NCBI RefSeq assembly: GCF_007970665.1
Contig: NZ_CP042430.1
Span: 2,604,001 to 2,668,000 of the forward strand
Direction of reading: 5' to 3'
DNA: 64,000 nucleotides
Source of the DNA: Baekduia soli
Lineage (GTDB): Bacteria; Actinomycetota; Thermoleophilia; Solirubrobacterales; Solirubrobacteraceae
Under the pieces are notes generated by a model. That model saw only the letters and a list, made by a program, of their open reading frames with translations, did not search any database and was not told where the DNA came from. The position numbers and the translations under genes are program-made. Shown in pieces: positions 17,356 to 26,755 of the stretch (position 1 is the stretch's first letter; each line of letters begins with the position of its first letter).

Positions 17356-18450
17356 TCAGACGGTCACGCGGCCTGCCCGCTCGGGTCGCCGGCCGCCGCC
17401 GGCGGCCAGGCCCTCGGCCGGCGCCGGGCGCTCGGGCACCGGCCGCATGAGCGTGCGCCGCAGCGCGGGCAGCCGGCGGGCGGCGAGCGCCAGGTGCGCG
17501 GCGAAGCGCAGCGGCGTGGCGCGGGCGGGGAGGAGGCGGCGGCCGAGCTGCAGCGGGGCCAGCAGGCTGTCGCGCGCCGGGATGCCCCCGCTGGCCTGCG
17601 GGCGCGCGGGCGCGACCCACAGCGACCCGGGCCGGGCGGCGGCCTCGGTGCCGCTGCGATACCAGCGGTCCACGAGCAGCAGCACGGCCTCGGCGGCCGG
17701 CCGCGTGAGGGAGAACATCGCGTCGAGCAGGCGCGTCTCGCCCCCGAGGACGACCTCGGGCCGGGGCCGGACGGCCACCTCGACCAGCGCCTGGGCGACG
17801 ACCCCGGCGGCGTAGGCGTCGGGGGCCACGCGCGGCTGGAGCATCGTCGCGCTGGAGGCCTGGGCGAACAGGGGCGTGTCGATGGGCCCCGGGTGGACGA
17901 TCGCCACGCGCACGCCGGTGCCCTGCTCGCGCTCCTCGATGGCCACGCTGTTGAGGAAGCCGCGCAGGGCGTGCTTGGCGGCGCTGTAGGACGACCAGGT
18001 CGGCAGCGGCACCCGCGCCATGAGCGATCCGGTGGCGACGATGGTCCCCTGCGAGGCGCGCAGGTGCGGCAGCGCGGCGCGCAGGACGTTGACCGCCCCG
18101 GTGAACGTCACGGCGACGGTCCGGTCGAAGTCGTCGGCGTGGACCTCGAGCACGTGGCCGAACACGGCCGACGCGGCGTTGGAGACGACGACATCCAGCC
18201 CGCCGAGCGCCTGGGCGGCCTCGGCGACGGCCGCCTCGACGGCGGTCCGGTCGGTGAGGTCGACGGGCAGCACGAGCGCGTCGAGGCCGTGCTCGGCGAC
18301 GCTGGCGTGCAGGGCCTCCTCGCCACGGGCCAGCAGCGCGAGGCGGGCGCCCTCGGCGCCGAAGCGGCGCGCGGCTTCCAGGCCGACGCCCGAGCTCGCG
18401 CCGGTGATGAGGATGCGCCGGCCGGAGAGGCGGGCGGGATGCTGGGGCAC
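17356..18450 (-). CDS. SDR-family oxidoreductase with C-terminal extension
   Basis: 364 residues. Rossmann start ILITGASSGVGLEAARRF, NAASAVFG (NNAG equivalent), catalytic Ser in GTIVATGSLMARV and YSAAKHAL with the Tyr-x3-Lys pair. PGPIDTPLF follows the active site. About 110 extra residues after the SDR core (from around 240) include a hydrophobic stretch (AEAVLLLVDRWY) that may bind a membrane or partner. GTG 18450 precedes the first strand by about ten residues. Substrate unknown. It is divergent from the zinc dehydrogenase. Confidence 0.85.
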   Translation of the reverse strand: MPQHPARLSGRRILITGASSGVGLEAARRFGAEGARLALLARGEEALHASVAEHGLDALVLPVDLTDRTAVEAAVAEAAQALGGLDVVVSNAASAVFGHVLEVHADDFDRTVAVTFTGAVNVLRAALPHLRASQGTIVATGSLMARVPLPTWSSYSAAKHALRGFLNSVAIEEREQGTGVRVAIVHPGPIDTPLFAQASSATMLQPRVAPDAYAAGVVAQALVEVAVRPRPEVVLGGETRLLDAMFSLTRPAAEAVLLLVDRWYRSGTEAAARPGSLWVAPARPQASGGIPARDSLLAPLQLGRRLLPARATPLRFAAHLALAARRLPALRRTLMRPVPERPAPAEGLAAGGGRRPERAGRVTV

Positions 18451-18580
18451 GGTGGTCCGTCCTTGTCGGAGGGCGCGGGAGCGCGTCCCCGGGGCTACGG
18501 CGCCTGCCCGGGTCCGGGATGAGGGCGACGTCCGACGGATGCGCGTGTGTGCAGGACCGGTCACCGGGTAGCGCCAGGTG

Positions 18581-19771
18581 ATGAAGGCACTCACCTGGCA
18601 GGGCATCCACGACGTCCGCGTCGACACCGTTCCCGATCCCACGATCCAGAAGCCGACCGACGCGATCATCCGGGTCACGTCCTCCGGGCTCTGCGGCTCC
18701 GACCTGCACCTCTACGAGGTCCTCGGGGCCTACCTCGACGCCGGCGACATCCTCGGCCACGAGCCCATGGGCATCGTCGAGGCCGTCGGCGCGGAGGTCA
18801 CCGACATCGCGCCGGGCGACCGCGTCGTCATCCCCTTCAACATCTCGTGCGGGCGCTGCTACATGTGCGACACCGGGCTGCAGTCGCAGTGCGAGACGAC
18901 GCAGGGCCGCGAGTACGACACCGGCGCGGCCCTGCTGGGCTACTCCAAGCTCTACGGCCAGGTCCCCGGCGGCCAGGCCGAGCTGCTGCGCGTCCCGCAG
19001 GCCCACTACGGGCCGATCAAGGTGCCCGAGGGCCCGTCGGACGACCGGTTCCTCTTCCTCTCCGACGTGCTGCCCACGGCATGGCAGGGCGTGAAGTACG
19101 CCGACGTGGGCCCGGGCGACAGCCTCCTCGTGCTCGGGCTGGGCCCGATCGGCGAGATGGCCACGCGCATCGCCCAGCACCAGGGCGTCGAGCAGGTCAT
19201 CGCGATCGACGTCGTGCCCGACCGCCTCGAGCGCGCCCGCGCCCACGGCGTGCAGGCGCTCAACCTCGACGACCACGACGACCTCGCGTCGGTCGTGCGC
19301 GAGCAGACCGGCGGCCGCGGTCCCGACGCCGTGCTGGAGGCCGTCGGCATGGAGGCCCACGGCGCGCCGGTGGGCAAGCTCGCCCACCGCCTGGCCGGCC
19401 TGCTGCCCGACGCCGCCGCCCGCAAGGTCATCGAGACGGCGGGCATCGACCGCCTCTCGGCGCTGAACAGCGCGTTCGACCTCGTCCGCCGCGGCGGCAC
19501 CGTGTCGATCTCCGGCGTCTACGGCGGCGCCGCCAGCCCGATGAACCTCATGCAGATCTTCGACAAGCAGATCCAGATCCGCGGCGGTCAGGCCAACGTG
19601 AAGCGCTGGATCGACGACATCATGCCGCTGCTGGCCGGCGACGACGACCCGCTGGGGACCGAGAGCTTCGCCACCCACCACGTCCCGCTCGACGACGCGC
19701 CCGAGGCCTATGAGAAGTTCCAGAAGAAGGAGGACGGCACCTTCAAGGTGGTGTTCAAGCCCGGGACCTGA
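18581..19771 (+). CDS. zinc-dependent alcohol/formaldehyde-type dehydrogenase
   Basis: About 396 residues, medium-chain dehydrogenase. Catalytic zinc ligands lie in LCGSDLHLY and GHEPMG; the structural-zinc cluster is CGRCYMCDTGLQSQC; the NAD loop is LVLGLGPIGEMATRIA. The length and the long insertion around residues 250-300 match the glutathione-independent formaldehyde dehydrogenase-like subgroup more than simple alcohol dehydrogenases. A TAGCGC box at 18569-18574, 6 nt before the ATG, suggests leaderless transcription. A GTG one codon earlier is an alternative start. Confidence 0.88.
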   Translation: MKALTWQGIHDVRVDTVPDPTIQKPTDAIIRVTSSGLCGSDLHLYEVLGAYLDAGDILGHEPMGIVEAVGAEVTDIAPGDRVVIPFNISCGRCYMCDTGLQSQCETTQGREYDTGAALLGYSKLYGQVPGGQAELLRVPQAHYGPIKVPEGPSDDRFLFLSDVLPTAWQGVKYADVGPGDSLLVLGLGPIGEMATRIAQHQGVEQVIAIDVVPDRLERARAHGVQALNLDDHDDLASVVREQTGGRGPDAVLEAVGMEAHGAPVGKLAHRLAGLLPDAAARKVIETAGIDRLSALNSAFDLVRRGGTVSISGVYGGAASPMNLMQIFDKQIQIRGGQANVKRWIDDIMPLLAGDDDPLGTESFATHHVPLDDAPEAYEKFQKKEDGTFKVVFKPGT

Positions 19772-19787
19772 GCGCGGGACCGGGCGC

Positions 19788-21037
19788 TCAGCGCAGGCCG
19801 TGCTCGGCGACGTGGCGCTCCAGGCCCTCGCGGTGGGCCGGGTCGGCGATCGCGGTCAGGCGCCGTGCGCGCTCGGACAGCGCCATCCCGCGCAGGTCGG
19901 CGACGCCGTGCTCGGTGACCACGACGTCGGCGTCCGCGCGCGAGGTCGTCACGACGCCGTCGCCGAGGCGGGGCACGATCCGCGAGATCGTGCCCCCGCG
20001 CGCCGTCGACGGCAGCGTGATGACCGCCCGTCCGCCGGGGGAGGCCATCGCGGCGCGGACGAAGTCGACCTGGCCCCCGACGGCGCCGACGTGGCGCCCG
20101 GCGACGGTCTCGGCGTTGACCTGCCCGGTGAGGTCGACCTCCAGCGCGGCGTTGACCGCCGTGAGCCGCTCGAGCCGGCGCAGGGTGGCCGGGTCGTGGG
20201 TGTAGGCGATGCCCCGCATGAGCACGGCGGGTTCTCGTGCACGAAGTCGTACAGGCGGCGGGAGCCCACGATGGTCCCCGTCACCGTCGCGCCGGCGTCG
20301 ATGGGCTTGTGGGTGTTGGTCAGCGCGCCCGACTCGGTGAGGTCGACCAGCCAGTCGCCGACCACGCCGGTGTGCAGCGCGAGGTCGCGGCGGTCGCGCA
20401 GTGCGCCGGCCACCGCGTAGCCCAGCTTGCCGAGGCCGAGCTGGAGCACGGGCCGCTCGGGGACCAGGCCGGCGACGAGCTCGCCGATGCGCGCCTCGAC
20501 CGGCCCGACCTCCGGCGGGGGCACCGCGACGATCGGGCGCGACGTGTGGACGACATGGTCGATGTCGGCGGGGTCGACCGTGTCGCCGGCCGTCCGCGGC
20601 ATCTGGTCGTTGACCTCGGCGATGACGGTCCGCGCCACGGCGATCGCCGGCTGCAGGTAGTCGCCGACGACGCCGAGCGAGTGCCGCCCGTCCGGCCCGG
20701 CCGGAGCGACCTGCAGCAGCACGACGTCCACGGGCACCCGGCCGGCGGCGATGTCGGCCGGAAGCTCGGAGACATGGCACGGCCAGATGTCGAGCGCGCC
20801 CGCCCGGGCGAGCGGCGCGTTGGTCCCCAGGCCGCCGAAGCTCGTGAACCGCAGGTGGTCGGCGTGCTCCGGAGCGAACGTCCCGGCATAGGATGCGCCG
20901 AGGAAGACGGTCACGACGCCGAGCTGGGCCCGGCTCCGGACGAGCGCCTCGGTCAAGGTGCGCGGCTCGCCCGTGCCCTGGCTGACCAGAATGGCGTCGC
21001 CGGATCTGACCAGCGTCGGGAGAACCGCATCATCCAT
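19788..21037 (-). CDS. acetyl-CoA hydrolase/CoA-transferase family protein, apparent frameshift
   Basis: About 416 residues once one base is added near 20229-20231. The N-terminal part (MDDAVLPTLVRSGDAILVSQ; SFGGLGTNAPLARAGALD) and the C-terminal part (LMRGIAYTHDPATLRRLE; LEVDLTGQVNAETV with the catalytic Glu; GAVGGQVDFVRAA) belong to one class I CoA-transferase such as 4-hydroxybutyrate or acetate CoA-transferase. They are in different frames, meeting at YDFVHENP/AVLMRG. The gene starts only 16 bp from the divergent kinase start and has no Shine-Dalgarno, so it is leaderless or starts further inside. Which acyl-CoA it uses is not evident. Confidence 0.83.
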
Positions 21038-21053
21038 GGAGACAGGAGAGTCT

Positions 21054-22082
21054 ATGACCAGGCCATCGGCCGATGCGGGTGCCAGCGACGCGGAGATCAT
21101 CCAGCTCATCCAGGCGTTCATCGGCGCACAGACCGGCGAGACGCCGCCCGAGATCGTGCGGCTGCACCGCGCGTCGCTGGGCAAGTCGCGCGAGAACTGG
21201 TCGCTGGACGCCGTCTGGGGCGGCGACGCGTCCGGGCCCGAGCCCCTCATCGTGCGCCGCGACCCCGAGGGCGGGCTGGTCGACACCGACCGCGAGCTGG
21301 AGTTCAACCTGCTGCGGGCGCTGGAGCCCAGCGGCCTGCCGGTCCCGAAGGTGCGCTGGCTGGACGCCACGGGGGAGTGGCTGGGCCGCCCATCGCTGGT
21401 CATGCGCCGCCTGGCCGGGGAGTCGGACTACTTCGTCGTCAACAACGACCACCTCCCGCTCGCGACGCGGGTGTCGCTGGCCGAGCGCTTCTGCGACCTG
21501 CTGGCCGCGGTGCACCTCGTGCCGTGGGCGCAGCTCGGCCTGGGGGAGATCCTGCCCGACCCCGGGCCCGGCGCCGCCGAGGCCGAGCTGGCCCGCTTCG
21601 AGCAGGTCCTGCGCACCGACGAGCTGCGCCGCTACGACGAGATCGAGGCGATCCTGGCCTGGCTGCGCGACCACGCGCCGCGCTCGGAGCCCACGGTGCT
21701 CGTGCACGCCGACTTCAAGCCGGGCAACGTGCTGCTGGCCGACGGCGAGATCACCGCGCTGCTGGACTGGGAGCTCGCCCACCTCGGCGACCGCCACGAG
21801 GACCTCGGCTGGGTGACCCAGCCGCTGCGCGAGCGCGAGCACCTCATCGCCGGCGCATGGGAACGCGACCAGCTCCTGCAGCGCTACGCCGACGCGACGG
21901 GCTTCGACGTCGACGAGGATGCCCTGCACTGGTGGCAGACGTTCGCCACGTTCCGCACCCTCGTCATGCAGGTCAGCGGCCTGCGCGCCTACGTCGAGGA
22001 CCGGTCCGACAAGGCCTACCGGCCGACGCAGAAGGTGCTGAGCACCGGCATGCGCCAGATCACGAAGGGGAGCGCCGCATGA
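21054..22082 (+). CDS. APH-family phosphotransferase
   Basis: 342 residues, aminoglycoside-phosphotransferase/choline-kinase fold. The start is fixed by acaggagag at 21042-21050. The kinase catalytic loop is VLVHADFKPGNVL, the metal Asp lies in ALLDWELAHLGD, and the N-lobe ends with LVMRRLAGES. Family members of this size often sit beside acyl-CoA metabolism genes rather than resistance genes. Here it overlaps the next gene by ATGA and faces a CoA-transferase, so a small-alcohol or acyl-linked substrate is more likely than an antibiotic. Confidence 0.85.
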   Translation: MTRPSADAGASDAEIIQLIQAFIGAQTGETPPEIVRLHRASLGKSRENWSLDAVWGGDASGPEPLIVRRDPEGGLVDTDRELEFNLLRALEPSGLPVPKVRWLDATGEWLGRPSLVMRRLAGESDYFVVNNDHLPLATRVSLAERFCDLLAAVHLVPWAQLGLGEILPDPGPGAAEAELARFEQVLRTDELRRYDEIEAILAWLRDHAPRSEPTVLVHADFKPGNVLLADGEITALLDWELAHLGDRHEDLGWVTQPLREREHLIAGAWERDQLLQRYADATGFDVDEDALHWWQTFATFRTLVMQVSGLRAYVEDRSDKAYRPTQKVLSTGMRQITKGSAA

Positions 22083-23191
22083 CCGAGCCGCATCTGGACG
22101 AGCAGTTCCCGCTGTCGCCCATCGACGACTACATGATCCACCAGACCCCCGATCCGATCCGGGTGATGTGGACCGGCGACCCGCGCGCCTACGAGCGCTA
22201 CTGGATGGTCTGCCACGACGCGGCCGGCTCGGTCGTCGTCGCCGTCGGCGGGAGCTTCTACCCCAACCTCGACCGGGCCGAGGCCTACGCCATCGTCAGC
22301 CACGCCGGCCGGCACACGAGCGTCCGCGCGTTCCGCCGCCTGGGCGTCGACCGGACCGACCTGCGCGTCGGGCCGATCGCGCCCGAGATCATCCGCGGCC
22401 TGCGCCACTGGCGGTTCGTGCTGGAGGACAACGACCAGGACCTGGCGTTCGAGATCGACTTCGAGGACACCACCCGCCAGACGTTCCGGGAGCCGCTGTC
22501 GACGCTGGCCCACGGCACCCCGCCGGGCCGGCGCAACGACGTCACCACCGGCTTCGAGGGCTTCGGCACCGTCCGCGGCTGGGTGTCGGCCGGCGGGGAG
22601 CGCATCGAGCTCGGCGAGGGGTCGGTGGGCACCCGCGACCGCCACTGGGGCACGGGCCGGGGCGTCGGCGGGCCGGCTCTGTCGCTCGGGGGCCGCCTGC
22701 ACGTCGGCACCAACGGCAACGCCTTCGTGGCCTTCGGGGACTGGACGCTGTGGGGCGACCGCGTCTACTACTACTTCGGCGACAGCCGCCCCGGGTCCGG
22801 GCGCGTGCGCCGGCCGACCCGCCGGCTGCGCTTCGAGCCCGACACCAACATCTTCGCCGAGGGCATCATCGACTACCCGCTGGACACCGGCGAGGTCAAG
22901 ACGCTGCACTACACCAAGATCGACCAGCTCACGACGTTCCTGCGCTGCGGGATGTACGGCGGCACGCCCGACGGCGACATCCACCAGGGCTCCTACGACG
23001 GGCCCGATCTCGTGGAGGGCGAGACCTACGAGATCGCGCGGCCGGAGGTGCGGTCTCGCATCGCGGGGCTCGACGAGCACCTGTGCGTGGTCGAGTGCGA
23101 CGGCGAGCGCTCCATCGGCGTCTACCAGACGATCGACCCGCTGGCCTACGAGAACTGCGCGGCGGGCCGGGCGGGCTGGGCGTTCCTCTAG
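22079..23191 (+). CDS. lipocalin/hydroxyneurosporene-synthase-like protein
   Basis: 370 residues, strand-rich, no signal peptide. Repeated Trp/Tyr/Gly blocks (MVCHDAAGSVVVAVGGSFYPN; RDRHWGTGRGV; FGDWTLWGDRVYYYFGD) recall the paired beta-barrels of the CrtC/AttH-like superfamily, including the DUF7064/7065 proteins that follow APH-type kinases in actinobacteria. Translation is coupled to the kinase through ATGA. Function unknown. The similarity is by eye. Confidence 0.7.
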   Translation: MTEPHLDEQFPLSPIDDYMIHQTPDPIRVMWTGDPRAYERYWMVCHDAAGSVVVAVGGSFYPNLDRAEAYAIVSHAGRHTSVRAFRRLGVDRTDLRVGPIAPEIIRGLRHWRFVLEDNDQDLAFEIDFEDTTRQTFREPLSTLAHGTPPGRRNDVTTGFEGFGTVRGWVSAGGERIELGEGSVGTRDRHWGTGRGVGGPALSLGGRLHVGTNGNAFVAFGDWTLWGDRVYYYFGDSRPGSGRVRRPTRRLRFEPDTNIFAEGIIDYPLDTGEVKTLHYTKIDQLTTFLRCGMYGGTPDGDIHQGSYDGPDLVEGETYEIARPEVRSRIAGLDEHLCVVECDGERSIGVYQTIDPLAYENCAAGRAGWAFL

Positions 23192-23227
23192 GTCGCGCCC
23201 GGGCCCGGCGCGCACTACGCTCGGCGC

Positions 23228-24832
23228 GTGGGCGGCGCTGGGATCGAACGGGCGCAGGTCCGGCTCGCCGAGCTGGTGGGCGCGCTGTCGCTGGGCGTCG
23301 ACCTCGGATTCGGCCAGCCGATGGAGCACGTGCTGCGCCAGTGCCTGATCGCGCTGCGCCTGGCCGAGCGCGTCGGCCTCGACGACGGCTCGCGGGCGGT
23401 CGTCTACTACGCGGCGTTGCTGGTCAACGTCGGCTGCCACTCCGACGCCCACGAGCAGGCCAGGTGGTTCGGGGACGACATCGCGCTGCGGGCCGCGCGC
23501 TACGAGCATCCGCTGGGCAGCATGCGGGCGACGGTGGCGGGTATGCGGCTGCTCGGCTCGGGCAACCCGCCGCTGCACCGGTTCCGCGTCGGCCTGGAGT
23601 TCGCGCTGTCGGGCCGCCAGGCCGTCGACGACATGATCCGCCACCACGCCGAGATGGCCCGGGGCCTGGCCGAGCAGCTCGCCCTGCCCGACGCGGTGCT
23701 GGACGCGGTCGGAAGCACCTACGAGCAGTGGGACGGCCGCGGCTGGCCGGGCCGGCTGCGCGGCGACGACGTCCCGATCGCCGCCCGGCTGGCCCAGCTG
23801 GCCGAGTTCGTGGAGGTCGCCCACCGGGTCGGCGGCGTCGAGGCGGCCCGGACGTTCGCGCGCGAGCGCGCGGGCACCCAGTTCGACCCGGAGCTGGCGG
23901 CGGTCTTCGCCGAGGAGGCCGACCTGCTGCTCGCCGACCTCGACGACGCCGCGACCTGGGATGCCGTCATCGCCGCCGAGCCCATGCTCGTCGGCGCCCT
24001 GTCGCCCGACGCCTTCGACGACGCGCTGCTGGCCATCGCCGACTTCGTCGACCTCAAGTCCCCGTTCACGCTCGGCCACGCCCGCGCGGTGTCCGGGCTG
24101 GCCGCCGCGGCGGGCGAGCGGCTGGGCCTCGACGCCGGCGAGGTCCGCGCCCTGCGCCGGGCCGGGCTGGCCCACGACCTGGGGCGTCTGGGGATCTCCA
24201 ACGCGATCTGGGACAAGCCCGGCCCGCTCGGCGCCGGCGAGCGCGAGCGCGTGCGGATGCTGCCCTACCTGACCGAGCGCATGCTGCGCCAGTCCCCGGC
24301 CCTGGCGCCGCTGGGCCGGATCGCCGTGGCCCACCGCGAGCGCCTGGACGGCTCGGGCCACCCGCACGGCCTGGCGGGCCCGGCGATCCCGCGCCTGGCG
24401 CGGGTCCTCGGCGCCGCCGACGCCTACCAGGCCATGTGCGAGCCGCGCCCGCACCGGCCGGCGCACGGCGCCGGCGAGGCGGCGACCCAGCTGCGCGCCG
24501 AGGTCCGTGCGGGCCGCCTGGACCGCGAGGCGGTGGAGGCCGTGCTCGGCGCCGCCGGTCATCGCGTGGCGCGTCGCCGCGAGGGGCCGGCGGGCCTGAC
24601 CGTGCGGGAGGTCGAGGTCCTGCGGCTGGCCGCCCGGGGCCTGTCGACGCGGGTGATCGCCGAGCGGCTCGTCATCGCGCCGAAGACCGCGGCCAACCAC
24701 ATCGAGCACATCTACACCAAGATCGGCGTGTCGACCCGCGCACAGGCCAGCCTGTTCGCGATGCGCCACGGGCTCCTGCCCGAGGAGCCGCCGGCGTCCG
24801 ACGGCCTGCCGGCCGATCGCGCCGGCGTCTGA
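23228..24832 (+). CDS. HD-GYP-type phosphohydrolase domain with C-terminal LuxR helix-turn-helix
   Basis: 534 residues from GTG 23228, with a TACGCT -10-like box at 23216-23221 suggesting a leaderless mRNA. Residues 40-240 are a degenerate HD-like region (no HD pair visible). Residues 265-430 are HD-GYP-like (LAHDLGRLGISNAIWDKPG; HRERLDGSGHPHGL; AADAYQAM). Residues 455-520 are a LuxR HTH (LTVREVEVLRLAARGLSTRVIAE; PKTAANHIEHIYTKIGVSTRAQ). HD-GYP domains hydrolyse cyclic di-GMP, but the motif here reads GSGHPHG rather than GYP. It may be a sensor coupling a ligand to DNA binding. Confidence 0.85.
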   Translation: MGGAGIERAQVRLAELVGALSLGVDLGFGQPMEHVLRQCLIALRLAERVGLDDGSRAVVYYAALLVNVGCHSDAHEQARWFGDDIALRAARYEHPLGSMRATVAGMRLLGSGNPPLHRFRVGLEFALSGRQAVDDMIRHHAEMARGLAEQLALPDAVLDAVGSTYEQWDGRGWPGRLRGDDVPIAARLAQLAEFVEVAHRVGGVEAARTFARERAGTQFDPELAAVFAEEADLLLADLDDAATWDAVIAAEPMLVGALSPDAFDDALLAIADFVDLKSPFTLGHARAVSGLAAAAGERLGLDAGEVRALRRAGLAHDLGRLGISNAIWDKPGPLGAGERERVRMLPYLTERMLRQSPALAPLGRIAVAHRERLDGSGHPHGLAGPAIPRLARVLGAADAYQAMCEPRPHRPAHGAGEAATQLRAEVRAGRLDREAVEAVLGAAGHRVARRREGPAGLTVREVEVLRLAARGLSTRVIAERLVIAPKTAANHIEHIYTKIGVSTRAQASLFAMRHGLLPEEPPASDGLPADRAGV

Positions 24833-24840
24833 CGGGCGCC

Positions 24841-25416
24841 CTACGCCCCCGCCAGCGGCCAGTCCAGCCCGAGGTCCAGCCCGCGGCGCGGACCGGTGCC
24901 CGCCGCGGTGACGAGCTCGAGCAGGGGCGGGGCCACGCGCAGCGCCGGACCGGGCACGCTCCGGCGCAGCCACTCCGCGAGGAGCCCGAGGGCCACGTCC
25001 TCGGCCTCGGCGCCCTTGGCGCGCGAGCCCGTGCTGAAGAGCGGGTCGGCCACCACGCGCGGGGCCTTGCCCCCCGGGCGCGCGGCGGCGCCGGCGGCCA
25101 GCGGGAGCAGGACGGCGGCCATCTCGTCGGGCGCGAGCGCGGCCGGCCAGGAGGCCGTGGTGTAGCGGCCGCCCTGGGCCCGCCACACGACCTCGCGGCC
25201 CGAGCGCCAGCGTGCGTAGGCCTCCGGGTCGCAGACCTGGACGACGGGCTGCACGTCGACCGGGCGCGCGCCGTCGGCGCCGGCGCGGCGCGTCAGCTCC
25301 GTGAGCGCCGTGGCGGCGCGCACCACGACGGGCGAGCGGTCGGGCGGGGCGGCGATGCGGACGCCGCCGGCGGCGTCGCGGCAGACCTTGAGCGGGGCGA
25401 GGCGGAGGAGGGGCAC
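24841..25416 (-). CDS. hypothetical protein
   Basis: 191 residues, soluble, no recognised family. It starts MPLLRLAPLKVCRD and contains VQPVVQVCDPEAYARWRSG and RVVADPLFSTGSRAKG. Amino-acid composition is balanced and the frame is clean. It converges on the HD-GYP/LuxR gene with 8 nt between the stops and lies just downstream of the enolase-superfamily gene on the same strand. Confidence 0.65.
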   Translation of the reverse strand: MPLLRLAPLKVCRDAAGGVRIAAPPDRSPVVVRAATALTELTRRAGADGARPVDVQPVVQVCDPEAYARWRSGREVVWRAQGGRYTTASWPAALAPDEMAAVLLPLAAGAAARPGGKAPRVVADPLFSTGSRAKGAEAEDVALGLLAEWLRRSVPGPALRVAPPLLELVTAAGTGPRRGLDLGLDWPLAGA

Positions 25417-25467
25417 ATCCGGGATATCGGCCGGTGCCCCGCGCGGCCTGAGCCCCGTCCCGGGCCG

Positions 25468-26634
25468 CTACCGCGCCCCGGGGCCGCCCGGCGCCTCGCG
25501 GATGCTGCGGCGCGCGTCGTAGTCGCCCCAGCGAAAGCCGGTCTCGTGGGGCTCGGGGGCCAGCGGCGAGCGGGGGAGCCCGCCCGCCGGGGCGTGCAGG
25601 TTGTAGGCGACGGGAGCGAGGTCGTTGGGGCCGTCGGGGTGGAACAGCGACGCCAGGTACTGGAGCTGCCCGCGGCCCGGGCCCTGCTCGAACATGCCCC
25701 CGCCGTAGGCGCCGATGTCGTGCGCGCGGCAGTAGTCGTAGGTCTCGAACAGCCGTCGCACGCTGCCGAAGCGCGCGGGCTTGAGGTTGAGCAGCCGGGG
25801 CCTCCACGGCAGCGCCCGGATGTCGCCGACGGCGTGGATCGGCTCGTCCCAGGTGACGCGGTCGCGGCGGCCGTCGAGCAGCCCGATCGTGGCCGGCGCG
25901 AGCGCGGGGTCCTCGATCCACACCCGCGGCAGGTGCTCGAAGACCCGGCCGTAGAGGACGGGGTCGGCGTCCATGGCGACCGTCGCGTTGCGATACAGCC
26001 CCTTCATGTCGACGACGTCGACGCAGTCCAGCGCCGCCAGCTCGGCCAGCAGCGCATCGTCCCAGCTGTCGACGGGGTCGAGCTTGAACCTCAGGCCGGG
26101 ATCCGCCGCGCGGAGGGCGCGCAGGCGCGCGAGGCCCGCGCGATCGTCGAGCCGCAGGGACACGACGAACGTCACCGGCTCGGCTGCCCGGCCGACGGCG
26201 TCCTGCAGCGACAGGCCGCTCTGGCGCAGGGCGAGGTCCAGCGCGGCGCTCTCGAAGGCCCAGCGGCGGTAGTCGCGGGCGCTCTCGCGGATCGGTGCCA
26301 CCGGGAAGAGGTCGGCGAGCCCGAGCAGGGTGGAGAACGCGTCCAGCGTGCGCGTCCCGCGCAGCCACGAGAGCTCGCCGGCGCCGCGCAGGTGCTCGAG
26401 GTGGTCGATCTGGTCCCAGGTGATGTCCTCGCCCTGGCCCTCGTGGCCGTCGCCACTCAGCCGCACGACCGTGGAGATCTTCGTGAACCCGCTCGAGATG
26501 TCGCGGGCCAGCGGCAGCAGCTCGCACCGCTCCACGCACAACGGCAGCCCGGCGACCCGTGCGTATGTCCCTCCGGCGTCCGCCTCGCGGTCGTCGCCGT
26601 CCGCGCCGGCCTCCCTGGAGTCGCAGGCGGACAC
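25468..26634 (-). CDS. enolase-superfamily protein
   Basis: Up to 388 residues. The capping domain contains LPLARDISSGFTKISTVV and WDQIDHLEHL. The barrel has a reduced KxK motif (LRFKLDP), metal-ligand candidates DVVDMKG, WIEDPALA and TWDEPIH, and a C-terminal NLKPARFGSVRRLF and AYGGGMFEQ. This is the mandelate racemase/muconate-lactonizing pattern, but the second Lys of KxK is Asp, so the base chemistry may differ. The true start may be an internal one, since the first 25 residues are Asp/Ala-rich and poorly conserved-looking. Substrate unknown. Confidence 0.72.
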   Translation of the reverse strand: MSACDSREAGADGDDREADAGGTYARVAGLPLCVERCELLPLARDISSGFTKISTVVRLSGDGHEGQGEDITWDQIDHLEHLRGAGELSWLRGTRTLDAFSTLLGLADLFPVAPIRESARDYRRWAFESAALDLALRQSGLSLQDAVGRAAEPVTFVVSLRLDDRAGLARLRALRAADPGLRFKLDPVDSWDDALLAELAALDCVDVVDMKGLYRNATVAMDADPVLYGRVFEHLPRVWIEDPALAPATIGLLDGRRDRVTWDEPIHAVGDIRALPWRPRLLNLKPARFGSVRRLFETYDYCRAHDIGAYGGGMFEQGPGRGQLQYLASLFHPDGPNDLAPVAYNLHAPAGGLPRSPLAPEPHETGFRWGDYDARRSIREAPGGPGAR

Positions 26635-26743
26635 GGGCGCGTCAGGTCCGCTTCAGGGTCGCGAGCCGGGCCTCGTCCACGCCGCGAGCCTACCGCGTCG
26701 TTCGCGATCGACACCGATCCGGCGGCCGCACGACCCCAGCGTG

Positions 26744-26749
26744 TAGCGT
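26744..26749 (+). promoter_or_regulatory. -10 box (TAGCGT), probable leaderless start
   Basis: TAGCGT ends 6 nt before the GTG start at 26756 with no room for a ribosome binding site, so the DUF2652 mRNA is probably leaderless. Confidence 0.45.
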
Positions 26750-26755
26750 CGTCGC

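Noticed and set aside
21054-22082. Aminoglycoside resistance gene
   Set aside because: Only the kinase fold is shared; the neighbours are CoA and lipid-like genes and the sequence lacks features of known resistance enzymes.
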